Source: Tropicibacter sp. R16_0
GTDB taxonomy: Bacteria; Pseudomonadota; Alphaproteobacteria; Rhodobacterales; Rhodobacteraceae
Direction: 5' to 3'
Assembly: GCF_017743935.1 (NCBI RefSeq)
Contig: NZ_JAGHRE010000005.1
Coordinates: 248,001-312,000, forward strand
Length of the DNA stretch: 64,000 nucleotides
Shown piece by piece: positions 50,717-59,865 of this stretch; within the stretch, counting starts at the first letter, position 1, and every line of letters starts with the position of its first letter. A model generated the notes under the pieces. That model saw only the letters and a list, made by a program, of their open reading frames with translations. It was not told the DNA's origin and did no database searches. The position numbers and the translations under genes were made by a program.

Positions 50717-51679
50717 ATGCAAGGCAATGCCCCAACACCAGATGGTCAGGTTGCAGATGCGCCACAAGACAACTGGGTCGACCTCTATGCCCCGGCCTGG
50801 AGCCGCCCCTATCTGCGGCTGAGCCGAGCGGACCGACCCATCGGCACCTGGCTGTTGTTGATCCCCTGCTGGTGGGGGCTGGCTCTGGCGATCTTTGACG
50901 ATCAAGCCCCGCGTCTGTTCGATCTGTGGATCGCTGTCGGCTGTGGCCTGGGTGCGTTTCTGATGCGTGGTGCGGGCTGTACCTGGAACGACATCACCGA
51001 CCGTGACTTTGACGGGCAGGTTGAACGCACACGTTCGCGACCCATCCCGTCGGGCCAGGTGAGCGTCAAACAGGCCTTGTTCTGGATGGTGCTCCAGGCG
51101 CTCTTGGGTCTGGCGATCCTGCTGACCTTCAATCGGGCCGCCATCGCGCTTGGCGTGCTGTCGCTGCTGCCCGTGGCTGTTTACCCTTACGCCAAGCGGT
51201 TCACCTGGTGGCCCCAGGTGTTTCTGGGGCTGGCGTTCAACTGGGGCGCGTTGCTGGCGTGGACAGCCCACAGCGGGTCACTGGGTGGGCCTGCGGTTCT
51301 GCTTTATCTGGCTGGGATCGCCTGGACGCTGTTTTACGACACCATCTATGCCCATCAGGACACCGAAGATGACGCGCTGATCGGGGTGAAATCCACCGCT
51401 CGCCTGTTCGGTACGGATACCGCACGCTGGATGAAGTATTTCTTGGTGGCGACCGTAAGTTTCATGGGGCTGGCCGTGATCGAGGCAGGTCTGCCCGATG
51501 CACCACTGTTTGCGATGCTGGTGGCTCTTGCTGGGCCTTGGGCCATGGGGTGGCACATGGCCTGGCAACTGCGCGGATTGGATATCGAAGACAACGCTAA
51601 ACTGCTGCAGCTGTTCCGAGTGAACCGCGATACCGGCTTTATTCCGCTCATCTTCTTTTGCGCGGCGCTGCTCGCGTGA
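50717..51679 (+). CDS. ubiA: 4-hydroxybenzoate polyprenyltransferase
   Basis: A 320-residue membrane prenyltransferase that joins 4-hydroxybenzoate to the polyprenyl chain in ubiquinone synthesis. The two Asp-rich sites are NDITDRDFDGQVERTRSRP and YAHQDTEDDALIGVKST, with eight or nine TM helices. ATG at 50717; a longer open frame upstream (from 50498) lies in the rsmE gene. It uses the product of ispB, encoded at 8958. Confidence 0.95.
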   Translation: MQGNAPTPDGQVADAPQDNWVDLYAPAWSRPYLRLSRADRPIGTWLLLIPCWWGLALAIFDDQAPRLFDLWIAVGCGLGAFLMRGAGCTWNDITDRDFDGQVERTRSRPIPSGQVSVKQALFWMVLQALLGLAILLTFNRAAIALGVLSLLPVAVYPYAKRFTWWPQVFLGLAFNWGALLAWTAHSGSLGGPAVLLYLAGIAWTLFYDTIYAHQDTEDDALIGVKSTARLFGTDTARWMKYFLVATVSFMGLAVIEAGLPDAPLFAMLVALAGPWAMGWHMAWQLRGLDIEDNAKLLQLFRVNRDTGFIPLIFFCAALLA

Positions 51680-51744
51680 TTGCACATAACGCGCCAGGAA
51701 TGTAAGACATCCGCCAAAGACCGGACGGAAAACGACCAAAAAAC

Positions 51745-53664
51745 ATGCGCCTTCCCCTCTCGATTGTGGTCGCCCTGACCTTTGCTCTGGCCGCTGGGCT
51801 GTGCCTTGTCGCTGCAAGTTTTGCAGTCACAACCGTCGAAGAGAACTCGGAAATCGTGGTGCGCCGTGCACTGGACCGCAATGGTCACGACTGGGCCGAA
51901 GTGCAGGCCGACGGTCTGCGAATAACGATGACCGGCATCGCCAAGGATGAGGCCACACGGTTCAACGCCCTGACCGTCGTTGGTGACGAGGTCGACCCCT
52001 CGCGCGTTATCGACGAGATGCAGATCGCACCAACGGCCGATCTTGCGCCGCCACGGTTTTCGGCTGAGATTTTGCGCAATGACAGCGGGATTTCGATTAT
52101 CGGCCTGATCCCTGCCAGGTCGGACCGGGACGAGATCATTGCGCAACTGAATTCCTTGGCCGGCGAGGACAACGTCACCGATCTGCTGGAAACCGCAGAC
52201 TACAACGTGCCGGACGGCTGGATCGATGCCATGGGGTTTTCGCTCAAGGCGCTTTCGATGCTGCCAAGATCCAAGGTATCCGTAGCCGCCGGGCAGGTGT
52301 CGATCACTGCAATCTCTGACAGTGCCGAAGCCAAGAAACAACTTGAGGACGCCCTGAACCGTGCCGCGCCTCCGGGGCTGCGAATCGGGGTCGACATCGC
52401 CGCGCCTCGCCCCGTGATCACGCCGTTCACCATGCGTTTCCTGATTGATGAAACCGGGAGCCGCTTCGATGCTTGTTCCGCCCAGGATCGTGTCGCGCAA
52501 GCCAGGATTGTCGCTGCTGCCCGCAAGGCTGGCATCGAAGGTTCCCCAACGTGCACCATCGGCATGGGTGTCCCCTCGCCGAAATGGGCCCGCGCATCAG
52601 AACTGAGCATCGCTGCTTTGGCCCAGCTCGGTCAGGGCACCGTCACGATCGCCGATGCCGACATCACTCTCGTCGCCGCCCAAGGCACCGATCAGGCGCG
52701 GTTCGACCGGGTTGTCGGCGAACTTGAGGCCGAGTTGCCCGAGGTGTTTGCTCTGCACGCAGTGCTGCCCGAACCCGAAGTTGCCAATGACGCCGGCCCA
52801 CCGGAATTCACTGCGACACTCAGTCCAGAAGGTCTGGTGCAGCTGCGCGGCCGTCTGAACGACGAAAACCTGCGCCACATGGTCGACAGCTATGCCAAGG
52901 CCGCCTTTGGCACTGATGCGGTCTATACTGCGGCGCGTGTTGTTCCGGACTTGCCTGCCACGTGGCCCGTGCGCGTGTTGGCCGGGCTCGAGGCGTTGTC
53001 GATGCTGACAAACGGTGCGCTGACCGTGACGCCGGACAATGTGACATTAAGCGGTGTGAGCCAGCAGGAAGACGCCAGTGCACAAATTGCTGGCCTGCTG
53101 TCCGACAAGTTGGGAAGTGCGCAGACCTACGATCTGTCCGTCACCTACCATGCCCCGCCCGAACCCGAGGACAAGGCCCCCGATCCCGAGGTTTGCGAGG
53201 CTGAGATTGCCTTGGTGCAGGAAGCAGGCAAGATCGCATTCGAACCCGGCTCGACCACCATCGCGGCCGCGTCCTTGGACACGATGAACAAGATCGCGGA
53301 TATCCTGGAAGCTTGCGGGCAGATCCGCCTGGAGATCCAGGGGCACACCGACAGCCAAGGCCGCGAAGAGATGAACCAGCAACTGAGCCAGGCCCGCGCC
53401 CAATCGGTTCTGAACGAATTGCGCTCGCGCCGCATTTTGACATCCAGCTATGTGGCCGTAGGCTATGGCGAAAGCCAGCCCATTGCGGACAACAAGACCG
53501 AGGATGGCCGCGAGGCCAACCGCCGGATCGAATTCCGCCTGATCCGGCCTGAAACAACAGAAGAGGGATCATCCACTCTGGATGCGATCGCCGAAGAGGC
53601 GCCGACCGAGACCACTGAGACCGGCGACGAAGACACCTCGAAAGCCACCGAAGAGGACCAGTGA
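51745..53664 (+). CDS. OmpA-family protein with N-terminal BON-like regions, 639 aa
   Basis: An N-terminal signal/TM segment (residues ~5-27, LSIVVALTFALAAGLCLVA) precedes a long region with repeated BON-like units (DGLRITMTGIAKDEATRFNA and GLVQLRGRLNDENL), then a C-terminal OmpA peptidoglycan-binding domain: AGKIAFEPGSTTI, QGHTDSQGREEMNQQLSQAR and DGREANRRIEFRL. The tail is acidic and Thr/Glu-rich. It probably anchors an envelope complex to peptidoglycan. A small TM gene follows within 2 bp. Confidence 0.9.
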   Translation: MRLPLSIVVALTFALAAGLCLVAASFAVTTVEENSEIVVRRALDRNGHDWAEVQADGLRITMTGIAKDEATRFNALTVVGDEVDPSRVIDEMQIAPTADLAPPRFSAEILRNDSGISIIGLIPARSDRDEIIAQLNSLAGEDNVTDLLETADYNVPDGWIDAMGFSLKALSMLPRSKVSVAAGQVSITAISDSAEAKKQLEDALNRAAPPGLRIGVDIAAPRPVITPFTMRFLIDETGSRFDACSAQDRVAQARIVAAARKAGIEGSPTCTIGMGVPSPKWARASELSIAALAQLGQGTVTIADADITLVAAQGTDQARFDRVVGELEAELPEVFALHAVLPEPEVANDAGPPEFTATLSPEGLVQLRGRLNDENLRHMVDSYAKAAFGTDAVYTAARVVPDLPATWPVRVLAGLEALSMLTNGALTVTPDNVTLSGVSQQEDASAQIAGLLSDKLGSAQTYDLSVTYHAPPEPEDKAPDPEVCEAEIALVQEAGKIAFEPGSTTIAAASLDTMNKIADILEACGQIRLEIQGHTDSQGREEMNQQLSQARAQSVLNELRSRRILTSSYVAVGYGESQPIADNKTEDGREANRRIEFRLIRPETTEEGSSTLDAIAEEAPTETTETGDEDTSKATEEDQ

Positions 53665-53665
53665 C

Positions 53666-53977
53666 ATGAACCGCACAGAATTCATCATCACCACCGCGAT
53701 CATCCTCTTTGTGGCCTTTGCCATGGGGTGGTTCGCCAATTGGCTCGTGCACCGGTTCACCCGCGTCAGACAAAGCGACGTGGCCGATCTGGACCGGATG
53801 AGCCAGGAGCTGCATGAGGCGGAAGAAACCCGCGATCAGGCGATCACCTACCTGCAACAGCGCGAGGCCGAGCTGACCAATCAGCTGACTCAGACCGAAG
53901 CGGAACTAAGCGCCGCCATGGACGGCCTACGCGCCGCCCGGCAAGAGGCCGAAGAACTGCGCGCGCGCGTCGGCTGA
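53666..53977 (+). CDS. Small TM protein with coiled coil, 103 aa
   Basis: One N-terminal TM helix (EFIITTAIILFVAFAMGWFA) and a cytoplasmic or periplasmic coiled coil of ~70 residues rich in Glu, Gln, Arg and Leu (ELHEAEETRDQAITYLQQRE). It starts at 53666, one base after the OmpA-family stop. It may be a membrane tether or partner of that protein. Repeat copy D follows. Confidence 0.78.
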   Translation: MNRTEFIITTAIILFVAFAMGWFANWLVHRFTRVRQSDVADLDRMSQELHEAEETRDQAITYLQQREAELTNQLTQTEAELSAAMDGLRAARQEAEELRARVG

Positions 53978-54000
53978 CGTTGCTTCTCCGACCTTCGTAG

Positions 54001-54211
54001 CGCTCCCGCCCGTCGTCGATGCCCCTTTCGGGGCACCTCCTCCCGTTAGGCCAAGCCTCGCTGCGCTCGGCGGTTGATCCTCGCCGCGATCGTCACTTTT
54101 TTTGACAGTGGGGTACGCTCTGGCGAGCCCGCGCCGAGCTTCGCTCGGCGCCCGGCCCAAGGCCGTTAGCGGGGCTGACGCAGTCAGGTCTGCTCGGGCG
54201 CGGGAGCACCC
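54001..54211. repeat. Composite dispersed repeat, copy D
   Basis: The left half (54001-54077) is the reverse-oriented unit like the left half of copy C; the right half (54128-54211) carries GCGCCGAGC, CGGCGCCCGGCCCA, GCTGACGCAGTCAGG and GCGGGAGCAC. A less-conserved centre holds a T-run. It lies between convergent genes. Confidence 0.8.
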
Positions 54212-54273
54212 CGGGGCTGGCACTAAGGCTACATCGAAAAGGCAAATGCCGTTCTGATCCGGTGAGTATGCGC

Positions 54274-54717
54274 TCACCACCGGGTCAGAGCGTCTTCATC
54301 CTCATCCTTGGCCGCGACCCAATCCGCGCTTTCGCCGGTGATTTCCTTCTTCCAGAACGGCGCGCGGGATTTGAGGTAGTCCATAAGGTATTCAGCCGCC
54401 TCAAACGCGTCTTTGCGGTGCGGGGCGGCCGTGGCCACCATCATGATCTGATCCCCTGGAGCCAGACGCCCGTGGCGGTGGATCACTAGCACATCGCCAA
54501 GCGACCAACGCTCTTGCGCCTCGCTTGCGATCTTGGTCAGCGCCTTTTCGGTCATGCCGGGGTAATGCTCGATCTCCATCACATCCAGGTCGCCGTGCGC
54601 CAGATCCCGCACAACGCCCGTAAATGTCACGATGGCCCCGTTCGAGGTGTCGCCAGCCGCAAACGCGTTGGCTTCAGCTCCCAAATCGAAAGGCTCTTGT
54701 TGGACCGAAATTTTCAC
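54274..54717 (-). CDS. moaE: Molybdopterin synthase catalytic subunit MoaE
   Basis: A 147-residue MoaE, which with thiocarboxylated MoaD puts the dithiolene sulfurs into precursor Z. Landmarks are HRHGRLAPGDQIMMVATAAP, HRKDAFEAAEYLMDYLKSRA and PFWKKEIT. Start is GTG at 54717, four bases after the moaD stop. It lies far from the other molybdenum-cofactor genes of the window. Confidence 0.95.
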   Translation of the reverse strand: MKISVQQEPFDLGAEANAFAAGDTSNGAIVTFTGVVRDLAHGDLDVMEIEHYPGMTEKALTKIASEAQERWSLGDVLVIHRHGRLAPGDQIMMVATAAPHRKDAFEAAEYLMDYLKSRAPFWKKEITGESADWVAAKDEDEDALTRW

Positions 54718-54721
54718 CGGA

Positions 54722-54967
54722 TCAGCCCCCGGTCATCGGTGGGAAAAACGCAACTTCACGCACACCCGCAAGCGAGGCATCGAAATCCGAAAGCTCTTGG
54801 TCCAAGGCCACCCGCAACGCGCTCAGATCGGAAAAGGCGACCTCATAGCGTTCTTCGCGCGCCCGCAACTCGTCAACGAGCTGTGATACGGTTTCGGCAC
54901 TGGTCTCGACCTTTTCCTTGGGCAAGCCAATGCGCTCACGCACCCAGGCGAAATAGAGAATATCCAT
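54722..54967 (-). CDS. moaD: Molybdopterin synthase sulfur-carrier subunit MoaD
   Basis: An 81-residue ubiquitin-fold protein ending in Gly-Gly (FFPPMTGG), the tail that is thiocarboxylated to donate sulfur. It starts MDILYFAWVRERIGLPKEKV. It lies 3 bp after pgsA and 4 bp before moaE, in one transcription unit. Confidence 0.95.
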   Translation of the reverse strand: MDILYFAWVRERIGLPKEKVETSAETVSQLVDELRAREERYEVAFSDLSALRVALDQELSDFDASLAGVREVAFFPPMTGG

Positions 54968-54970
54968 GGC

Positions 54971-55633
54971 TTACCCCTCTCTCACGTGCGGCAGGGCTTT
55001 GCGGAAATAGTCCACCCCGGTGATCGCAGTCAGACCTGCTGCAATCCAGAGCAGCGCCAAGCCGACCCACCAGCACAGCTCCATCCCAGTCAGTTTCCAA
55101 CGCAACCCCAACAGATCCTCTTCGCGCCCGGACAGGATATCGTCGATCATCTGTGGATCCATGCCCCAGGCGCTCATTCCCAGATAGTGTTCAAACACGC
55201 CCTGACCAAACAGAACTGCAATCGCAGCCATCTGAGCGGTGGTTTTCCATTTTGCCAGATTGGTGACTTTCAGTGTCCCGGCCGTATCCCCCAGATACTC
55301 TCGCAGGCCCGACACAAAAACCTCGCGGAACAGGATCAGCGTCGCAGGCAGAACCAACCAGGGCGACATCGAAGAGTATCCGACGATCACCATCAGCGCG
55401 ATCACCACCATTGCCTTGTCGGCAATAGGATCCAGCATTGCACCCAGTTTCGTCTCTTGCTTCCACGCCCGTGCAAGGTAGCCGTCGAACCAATCGGTGA
55501 TGGCCGCCGTCACAAAAAGCGTCAGGGCAAACCAGTCGGCATAGGGGCGCGTGAAGTACAGAAACATCACCGCAACGCCGGGCGCGGCAACCAGGCGAAG
55601 TACAGTCAGGATATTGGGCAAGTTCCATTTCAT
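54971..55633 (-). CDS. pgsA: CDP-diacylglycerol-glycerol-3-phosphate 3-phosphatidyltransferase
   Basis: A 220-residue integral membrane enzyme of the CDP-alcohol phosphatidyltransferase family, with the DGYLAR...GAMLDPIADK motif (Asp pairs binding metal). It makes phosphatidylglycerophosphate. Start ATG at 55633 after typical MKWNLPNILTVLRL. It is followed by moaD and moaE with 3-4 bp gaps. Confidence 0.94.
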   Translation of the reverse strand: MKWNLPNILTVLRLVAAPGVAVMFLYFTRPYADWFALTLFVTAAITDWFDGYLARAWKQETKLGAMLDPIADKAMVVIALMVIVGYSSMSPWLVLPATLILFREVFVSGLREYLGDTAGTLKVTNLAKWKTTAQMAAIAVLFGQGVFEHYLGMSAWGMDPQMIDDILSGREEDLLGLRWKLTGMELCWWVGLALLWIAAGLTAITGVDYFRKALPHVREG

Positions 55634-55688
55634 GCGCCCGGTTTATCCCGGCAAGCGTCGCGAGGAAAGAGGGTCGGTGACACGCGGG

Positions 55689-56846
55689 TCAAACCGCCGC
55701 CTGCAGCAAGCGAACCAATGCCATTCTGGGCGCGAACGCATGGTCGCTTGTCGGTTCGGCCTCAGAAGAAAAAATCGCGATGGACAGGTCTCGGGCCGGA
55801 TCGGCAAACAGAAACTGACCATGAATGCCCATTCCGTGGATCAAGGGCCTTTCGTCCCGATGAACATACCATTTCGACCGATAGCACATGTTGTAAGTGT
55901 CAAAGCGTTCATGAAAGTCACCCTGAACCCAGGCCTGCCTGTCGCCCTTGTCGACGATATCATCCAGCCACGCCTTGGGAATCACCTGCTTCCCGTCACG
56001 CGCACCGCCCTGACACATCAATGCCCCAACACGCGCCAGATCACGTGCGGTGACACACATGCCTCCGGCGGCTCGGGCACCACCGATCCGGTCAACCGTG
56101 ATATAGGCGGGCTTTTCTGCGCCCATCGGCCGCCAAAGATGTTCGGACATCAGATCGGCATATCGTTTGCCAGCGGCACGTTCAAACACCCAAGCCAGAA
56201 GGTCCGTAACAGGCGAAACATAGTGGAAGCGCCCCCCATGAGGGCCGTCGGTCTCGGTCAGCATCCCCTGGAAACCGCGCAGATCGGGTACGCTGTCTCC
56301 CGGTTCGACCGGGTTCCAATTTGCCGCCTTGCGGTAAGAGATGATCGGACCGGACGTCGCCAGGTAATCCTCTGAAAACTCGACCCCCACCCGCATGTCG
56401 AGGGCCTGTCGAACGGTGGCCCCAGCATAGGCCGTTTCAAACAGCTCAGGCACATAGTCTGTCAGGGCGGCTTCAAGATCCAGCAGCCCTTTGTCGCTCA
56501 GACATCCAGCCAGCAAGCCCAGCATCGATTTTGACACGGACATCAGGATGTGCGGGTCCTCGGCCGTCATCCCGTTTCGATACATCTCATGCACGACCCG
56601 GCCCTTGTGGAGCACGACAACGGCGTCGGTGCGCGTTTCTGCAAGGGTGGTCTGGATCTGGGCATCTGTGACCAGCGGGTCGCCTTCTGGCAGCTCCCAG
56701 ACATTTGCTGGATCATTGCTGATATCGGCCGAAGGGACGATCTCCCGCACGTGGTGAAAGGCCCAGGACGAATACGGTTGCGTGCGCCAGTTGGCCAAAG
56801 TGACCTGATCCGCTTCATCCGGCGGAAAGCCCTGCATAATCGGCAT
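55689..56846 (-). CDS. Serine hydrolase of the beta-lactamase/transpeptidase-like family
   Basis: A 385-residue class C beta-lactamase-type protein. The nucleophile lies in MSVSKSMLG (Ser103-x-x-Lys106); YVSPVTDLLAW supplies the Tyr motif and GMGIHGQFLF the third. Family members include esterases and 6-aminohexanoate-dimer hydrolase; no signal peptide is seen, so it is probably cytosolic. GGGAGAGAG precedes the ATG at 56846; a longer frame to 56903 lacks one. It follows uvrC by 53 bp. Confidence 0.9.
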   Translation of the reverse strand: MPIMQGFPPDEADQVTLANWRTQPYSSWAFHHVREIVPSADISNDPANVWELPEGDPLVTDAQIQTTLAETRTDAVVVLHKGRVVHEMYRNGMTAEDPHILMSVSKSMLGLLAGCLSDKGLLDLEAALTDYVPELFETAYAGATVRQALDMRVGVEFSEDYLATSGPIISYRKAANWNPVEPGDSVPDLRGFQGMLTETDGPHGGRFHYVSPVTDLLAWVFERAAGKRYADLMSEHLWRPMGAEKPAYITVDRIGGARAAGGMCVTARDLARVGALMCQGGARDGKQVIPKAWLDDIVDKGDRQAWVQGDFHERFDTYNMCYRSKWYVHRDERPLIHGMGIHGQFLFADPARDLSIAIFSSEAEPTSDHAFAPRMALVRLLQAAV

Positions 56847-56899
56847 ATGTCTCTCTCCCTGTTCCACGCAGCCAAGCGCAGGAGGGGAGGAATGACAAG

Positions 56900-58771
56900 T
56901 CACCGATCGTGGAAAAAGTCGTAGATCGTCTCGGCCAAGGCGTCGGAAATGCCATCAACCGCTTTGAGATCCGCCAGATTGGCGCGGCTCACCGCCTTTG
57001 CGCTCCCAAAATGCGTCAGCAACGCCCGTTTCCGCGTGGCACCCACACCCGGCACTTCATCCAGCGGTGTCGCCCCGATGGCTTTGGCCCGTTTCGCGCG
57101 GTGGGTGCCGATGGCAAAGCGGTGCGCCTCATCTCGCAAACGCTGGATGAAGTAAAGAACCGGATCATTGCGCTTGAGCGCAAAGGGATGCTGACCGATG
57201 CGGTGGAATTCTTCCTTGCCGTGATCCCGGTCGACCCCCTTGGCCACGCCCACCATCGGAATGTCTTCGACCCCGTGCTGCGCCATGATCTCATGCACCG
57301 CACTCACCTGCCCGGCCCCGCCGTCGATCAGCAGCAAATCGGGCCACAGCCCCTTGTCCCGGTCCGGGTCTTCTTTCAGCAGGCGGGTAAAGCGGCGATG
57401 CAACACCTCTTTCATCATGCCAAAGTCATCCCCCGGCGTCAGATCATCGCCTTTGATGTTGAACTTGCGATAGGCGTTTTTCATCCACCCCTCGGGGCCC
57501 GCCACGATCATTCCCCCCACCGCATTGGTGCCTTGAATGTGCGAGTTGTCGTAAACTTCGATCCGGTTTGGGGGACCATCCAGATCAAACGCCTCGGCCA
57601 CACCACGCAGCAGTTTGGCCTGCGTCGCACTTTCCGACATGCGTCGTGCCAGTGACTCGCGCGCGTTGCGCAGCGCGCCGGCCACCAGCTCTTGCTTTTC
57701 GCCGCGCTGTGGCACCAAAATTTCGACCTTGCGCCCCGCCTTCTCAGACAGCGCCTCTTGCATCAGGTCCGCGTTTTCGATGGCATCCGACAGGATCAAC
57801 TGTCGCGGTGGTTCCTTGTTGTCATAGAACTGCCCCAGGAACGCCTCCATCACCTCGGCCGGTGATACATCTGGCCCGACCCGGGGATAGAAGTCACGGT
57901 TGCCCCAGTTCTGGTTCGCCCGGATAAAGAACACCTGAACACAGGCCTGTCCGCTTTCCATGTAGAGGCCGATCACATCTGCCTCGGTCACGCCGCGCGG
58001 GTTGATGCCCTGGCTCGATTGCACCTGCGTCAGCGCCCGAATGCGGTCGCGCAAACCGGCGGCACGTTCGAATTCCATCGCCTCGGATGCGGCCATCATC
58101 TGCTCGGCCAGTTCCTCTTGCACCTTTGTCGACCGGCCAGACAGGAACCGTTCCGCGTCTTTGACGCTCTCACGATACCCCTCTTCCGAAATCAGGCCGA
58201 CGCAAGGCCCCGAACACCGTTTGATCTGATACAGCAGACAGGGACGCGTCCGGCTCTCGAACATGGAATCCGAGCAATTGCGCAGCAGGAACGCCTTTTG
58301 CAACTGATTGAGCGTCCGGTTCACCGCGCCTGCGCTTGCAAAAGGCCCGAAATAGGCCCCCTTCTGCTTTTTCGCGCCTCGATGCTTCTTGATTTGCGGA
58401 AAGGCATGATCCTTGGCCACCAAGATGTTCGGAAAGCTTTTGTCATCGCGCAGCAGCACGTTGTACTTGGGCTTGAGCTGCTTGATCAGATTTTGTTCCA
58501 ACAGCAGCGCTTCGGTTTCCGTGCGCGTGGTCAGAAACATCATCGACGCGGTATCGCGGATCATCCGCTCGATCCGGCCCGAATGACCTGGGCGAGAGTA
58601 ATTCGACACCCGCGCTTTCAGGTTGCGCGCCTTGCCCACATACAAAACCCGGCTTTCCGCATCGAGCATCCGATAGACGCCAGGCGAATTGTCCAATGTC
58701 TTGAGATACCCCTGAATGCAGGCATATCCGGTGGGCGTGGCTTCATCAGTTGGGGCGTGCGCGTCGGTCAT
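56900..58771 (-). CDS. uvrC: Excinuclease ABC subunit C
   Basis: A 623-residue UvrC making both cuts in nucleotide excision repair. The N-terminal GIY-YIG nuclease is at [20 protein letters not shown], the UVR motif at [17 protein letters not shown], the RNase-H-like endonuclease in the centre ([29 protein letters not shown]), and a C-terminal helix-hairpin-helix ([17 protein letters not shown]). ATG at 58771. Confidence 0.96.
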   Translation of the reverse strand: MTDAHAPTDEATPTGYACIQGYLKTLDNSPGVYRMLDAESRVLYVGKARNLKARVSNYSRPGHSGRIERMIRDTASMMFLTTRTETEALLLEQNLIKQLKPKYNVLLRDDKSFPNILVAKDHAFPQIKKHRGAKKQKGAYFGPFASAGAVNRTLNQLQKAFLLRNCSDSMFESRTRPCLLYQIKRCSGPCVGLISEEGYRESVKDAERFLSGRSTKVQEELAEQMMAASEAMEFERAAGLRDRIRALTQVQSSQGINPRGVTEADVIGLYMESGQACVQVFFIRANQNWGNRDFYPRVGPDVSPAEVMEAFLGQFYDNKEPPRQLILSDAIENADLMQEALSEKAGRKVEILVPQRGEKQELVAGALRNARESLARRMSESATQAKLLRGVAEAFDLDGPPNRIEVYDNSHIQGTNAVGGMIVAGPEGWMKNAYRKFNIKGDDLTPGDDFGMMKEVLHRRFTRLLKEDPDRDKGLWPDLLLIDGGAGQVSAVHEIMAQHGVEDIPMVGVAKGVDRDHGKEEFHRIGQHPFALKRNDPVLYFIQRLRDEAHRFAIGTHRAKRAKAIGATPLDEVPGVGATRKRALLTHFGSAKAVSRANLADLKAVDGISDALAETIYDFFHDR

Positions 58772-59061
58772 GTCACTGAAATATGATTCTCTGGCTCTGG
58801 CTGCAATCTCAACGCGTCGGGATCAAGAGAAAACAAATCCACGATTCCTGTGGATAAGTATGAAGATATCTTTCTCTGACGTATGAAAACCCGTTTAAAA
58901 CTAGGCGCTCCGCGTGTTTGCACAAAAATTAGGCGAATTCATAACCAATTGATTTTAAGTCAAACTTTTCACGTCATGTAGCAAGGCCATGAAAACAAAG
59001 ACATTTTTGTAACGCTTTGGTAACAGATTTGGGAGCGGTGCAAAACTTGCATGCCGAAGGC
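58772..59061. other. 290-bp AT-rich intergenic region, promoter of uvrC, with DnaA-box match
   Basis: No gene or terminator is evident. It is the most AT-rich stretch of the window, with two GATTC (CcrM-type GANTC) sites near 58786 and 58843 and a perfect DnaA box TGTGGATAA at 58849-58857. An AT-rich dyad-like sequence lies at 58949-58963. It probably contains the uvrC promoter; the neighbouring SDR gene ends here from the other side. Confidence 0.45.
58849..58857 (-). promoter_or_regulatory. Consensus DnaA box
   Basis: TGTGGATAA is the exact complement of TTATCCACA. A single box is not an origin by itself; it may be regulatory or chance. Confidence 0.35.
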
Positions 59062-59841
59062 TCATTCTGGGCCTAGAACGTCCGGCGTTTTCCACCCCAG
59101 ATGCTGCCCGCCATCCACGCATAGAATCTGCCCGGTGACCGCAGGAGCGTCCAGGAAATAGCCCAAGGCAGCGGTGATATCGGCTGGATTCGCCCCCCGA
59201 CCGGATATCGTGTTTGCTCTCTGTGCAGCGAAATGCTCGGCAGTTTGGCGGTGCCCTTGCATCGTCGGTCCAGGCCCGATGGCATTGACCCGGATGGCCG
59301 GGGTCAGCGCTTGCGCCGAGGTCTGCGTAAGGGCCCACAGGCCCATCTTGGCCAGCGTGTAAGTCATGAATTCGGGCGTCAGCTTGTTCACCCGCATGTC
59401 GACCATGTTCAGGATCAGACCCGTCGCAATAGGCTCCCCATTCTCATCCGCCGCCGCTTGCAACCCTTGGTCGGCCATCGCCTGCGTCAACACAAACGGC
59501 GCCCGCAGGTTGCTTTCCATGTGCCGGTCCCAGTTCGCGCGTGTGGCGCTTGAGATCGTATCGTATTCAAAAATCGAGGCGTTGTTCACCAGACAGGTGA
59601 TAAGCCCGCCCAGTGCCTCAGCAGCGCGTGGCAACAGAGCCTGTACTTGCGCCTCATCCAAGAGGTCTGCCTGTAGGGCCACCGCATGTCGCCCCTTGGC
59701 CTGGATTTCAGCAACGGTGTCGAGCGCAGGTTGTTCGGACGAGGCATAGTGCACGGCAACATCATACCCGCGATCGGCCAGATACAGCGCCATCGCGCGG
59801 CCCAACCGAATGCCAGCCCCGGTCACCAAACAACGTTTCAT
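59062..59841 (-). CDS. Short-chain dehydrogenase, PTR1-like pteridine reductase class
   Basis: A 259-residue SDR. Instead of the usual TGxxxGxG it begins CLVTGAGIRLGRAMAL, and the catalytic set is Asp148-Tyr161-Lys165 (NMVDMRVNKLTPEFMTYTLA), the Asp replacing the classical Ser as in pteridine reductase PTR1; VNNASIFEYD and VNAIGPGPTM also fit. It probably reduces pterins or folates with NADPH. ATG at 59841. It follows the antiporter gene by 24 bp. Confidence 0.85.
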   Translation of the reverse strand: MKRCLVTGAGIRLGRAMALYLADRGYDVAVHYASSEQPALDTVAEIQAKGRHAVALQADLLDEAQVQALLPRAAEALGGLITCLVNNASIFEYDTISSATRANWDRHMESNLRAPFVLTQAMADQGLQAAADENGEPIATGLILNMVDMRVNKLTPEFMTYTLAKMGLWALTQTSAQALTPAIRVNAIGPGPTMQGHRQTAEHFAAQRANTISGRGANPADITAALGYFLDAPAVTGQILCVDGGQHLGWKTPDVLGPE

Positions 59842-59865
59842 CACAGTTCCCTTTCGGCAGCCGCC

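Noticed and set aside
58949-58963. TTGA-N7-TCAA as an FNR box
   Set aside because: The spacer is seven rather than six bases, so an FNR-type site is unlikely.
58883-58981. 32-residue frame in the uvrC leader
   Set aside because: No ribosome binding site and a sequence without protein-like pattern.
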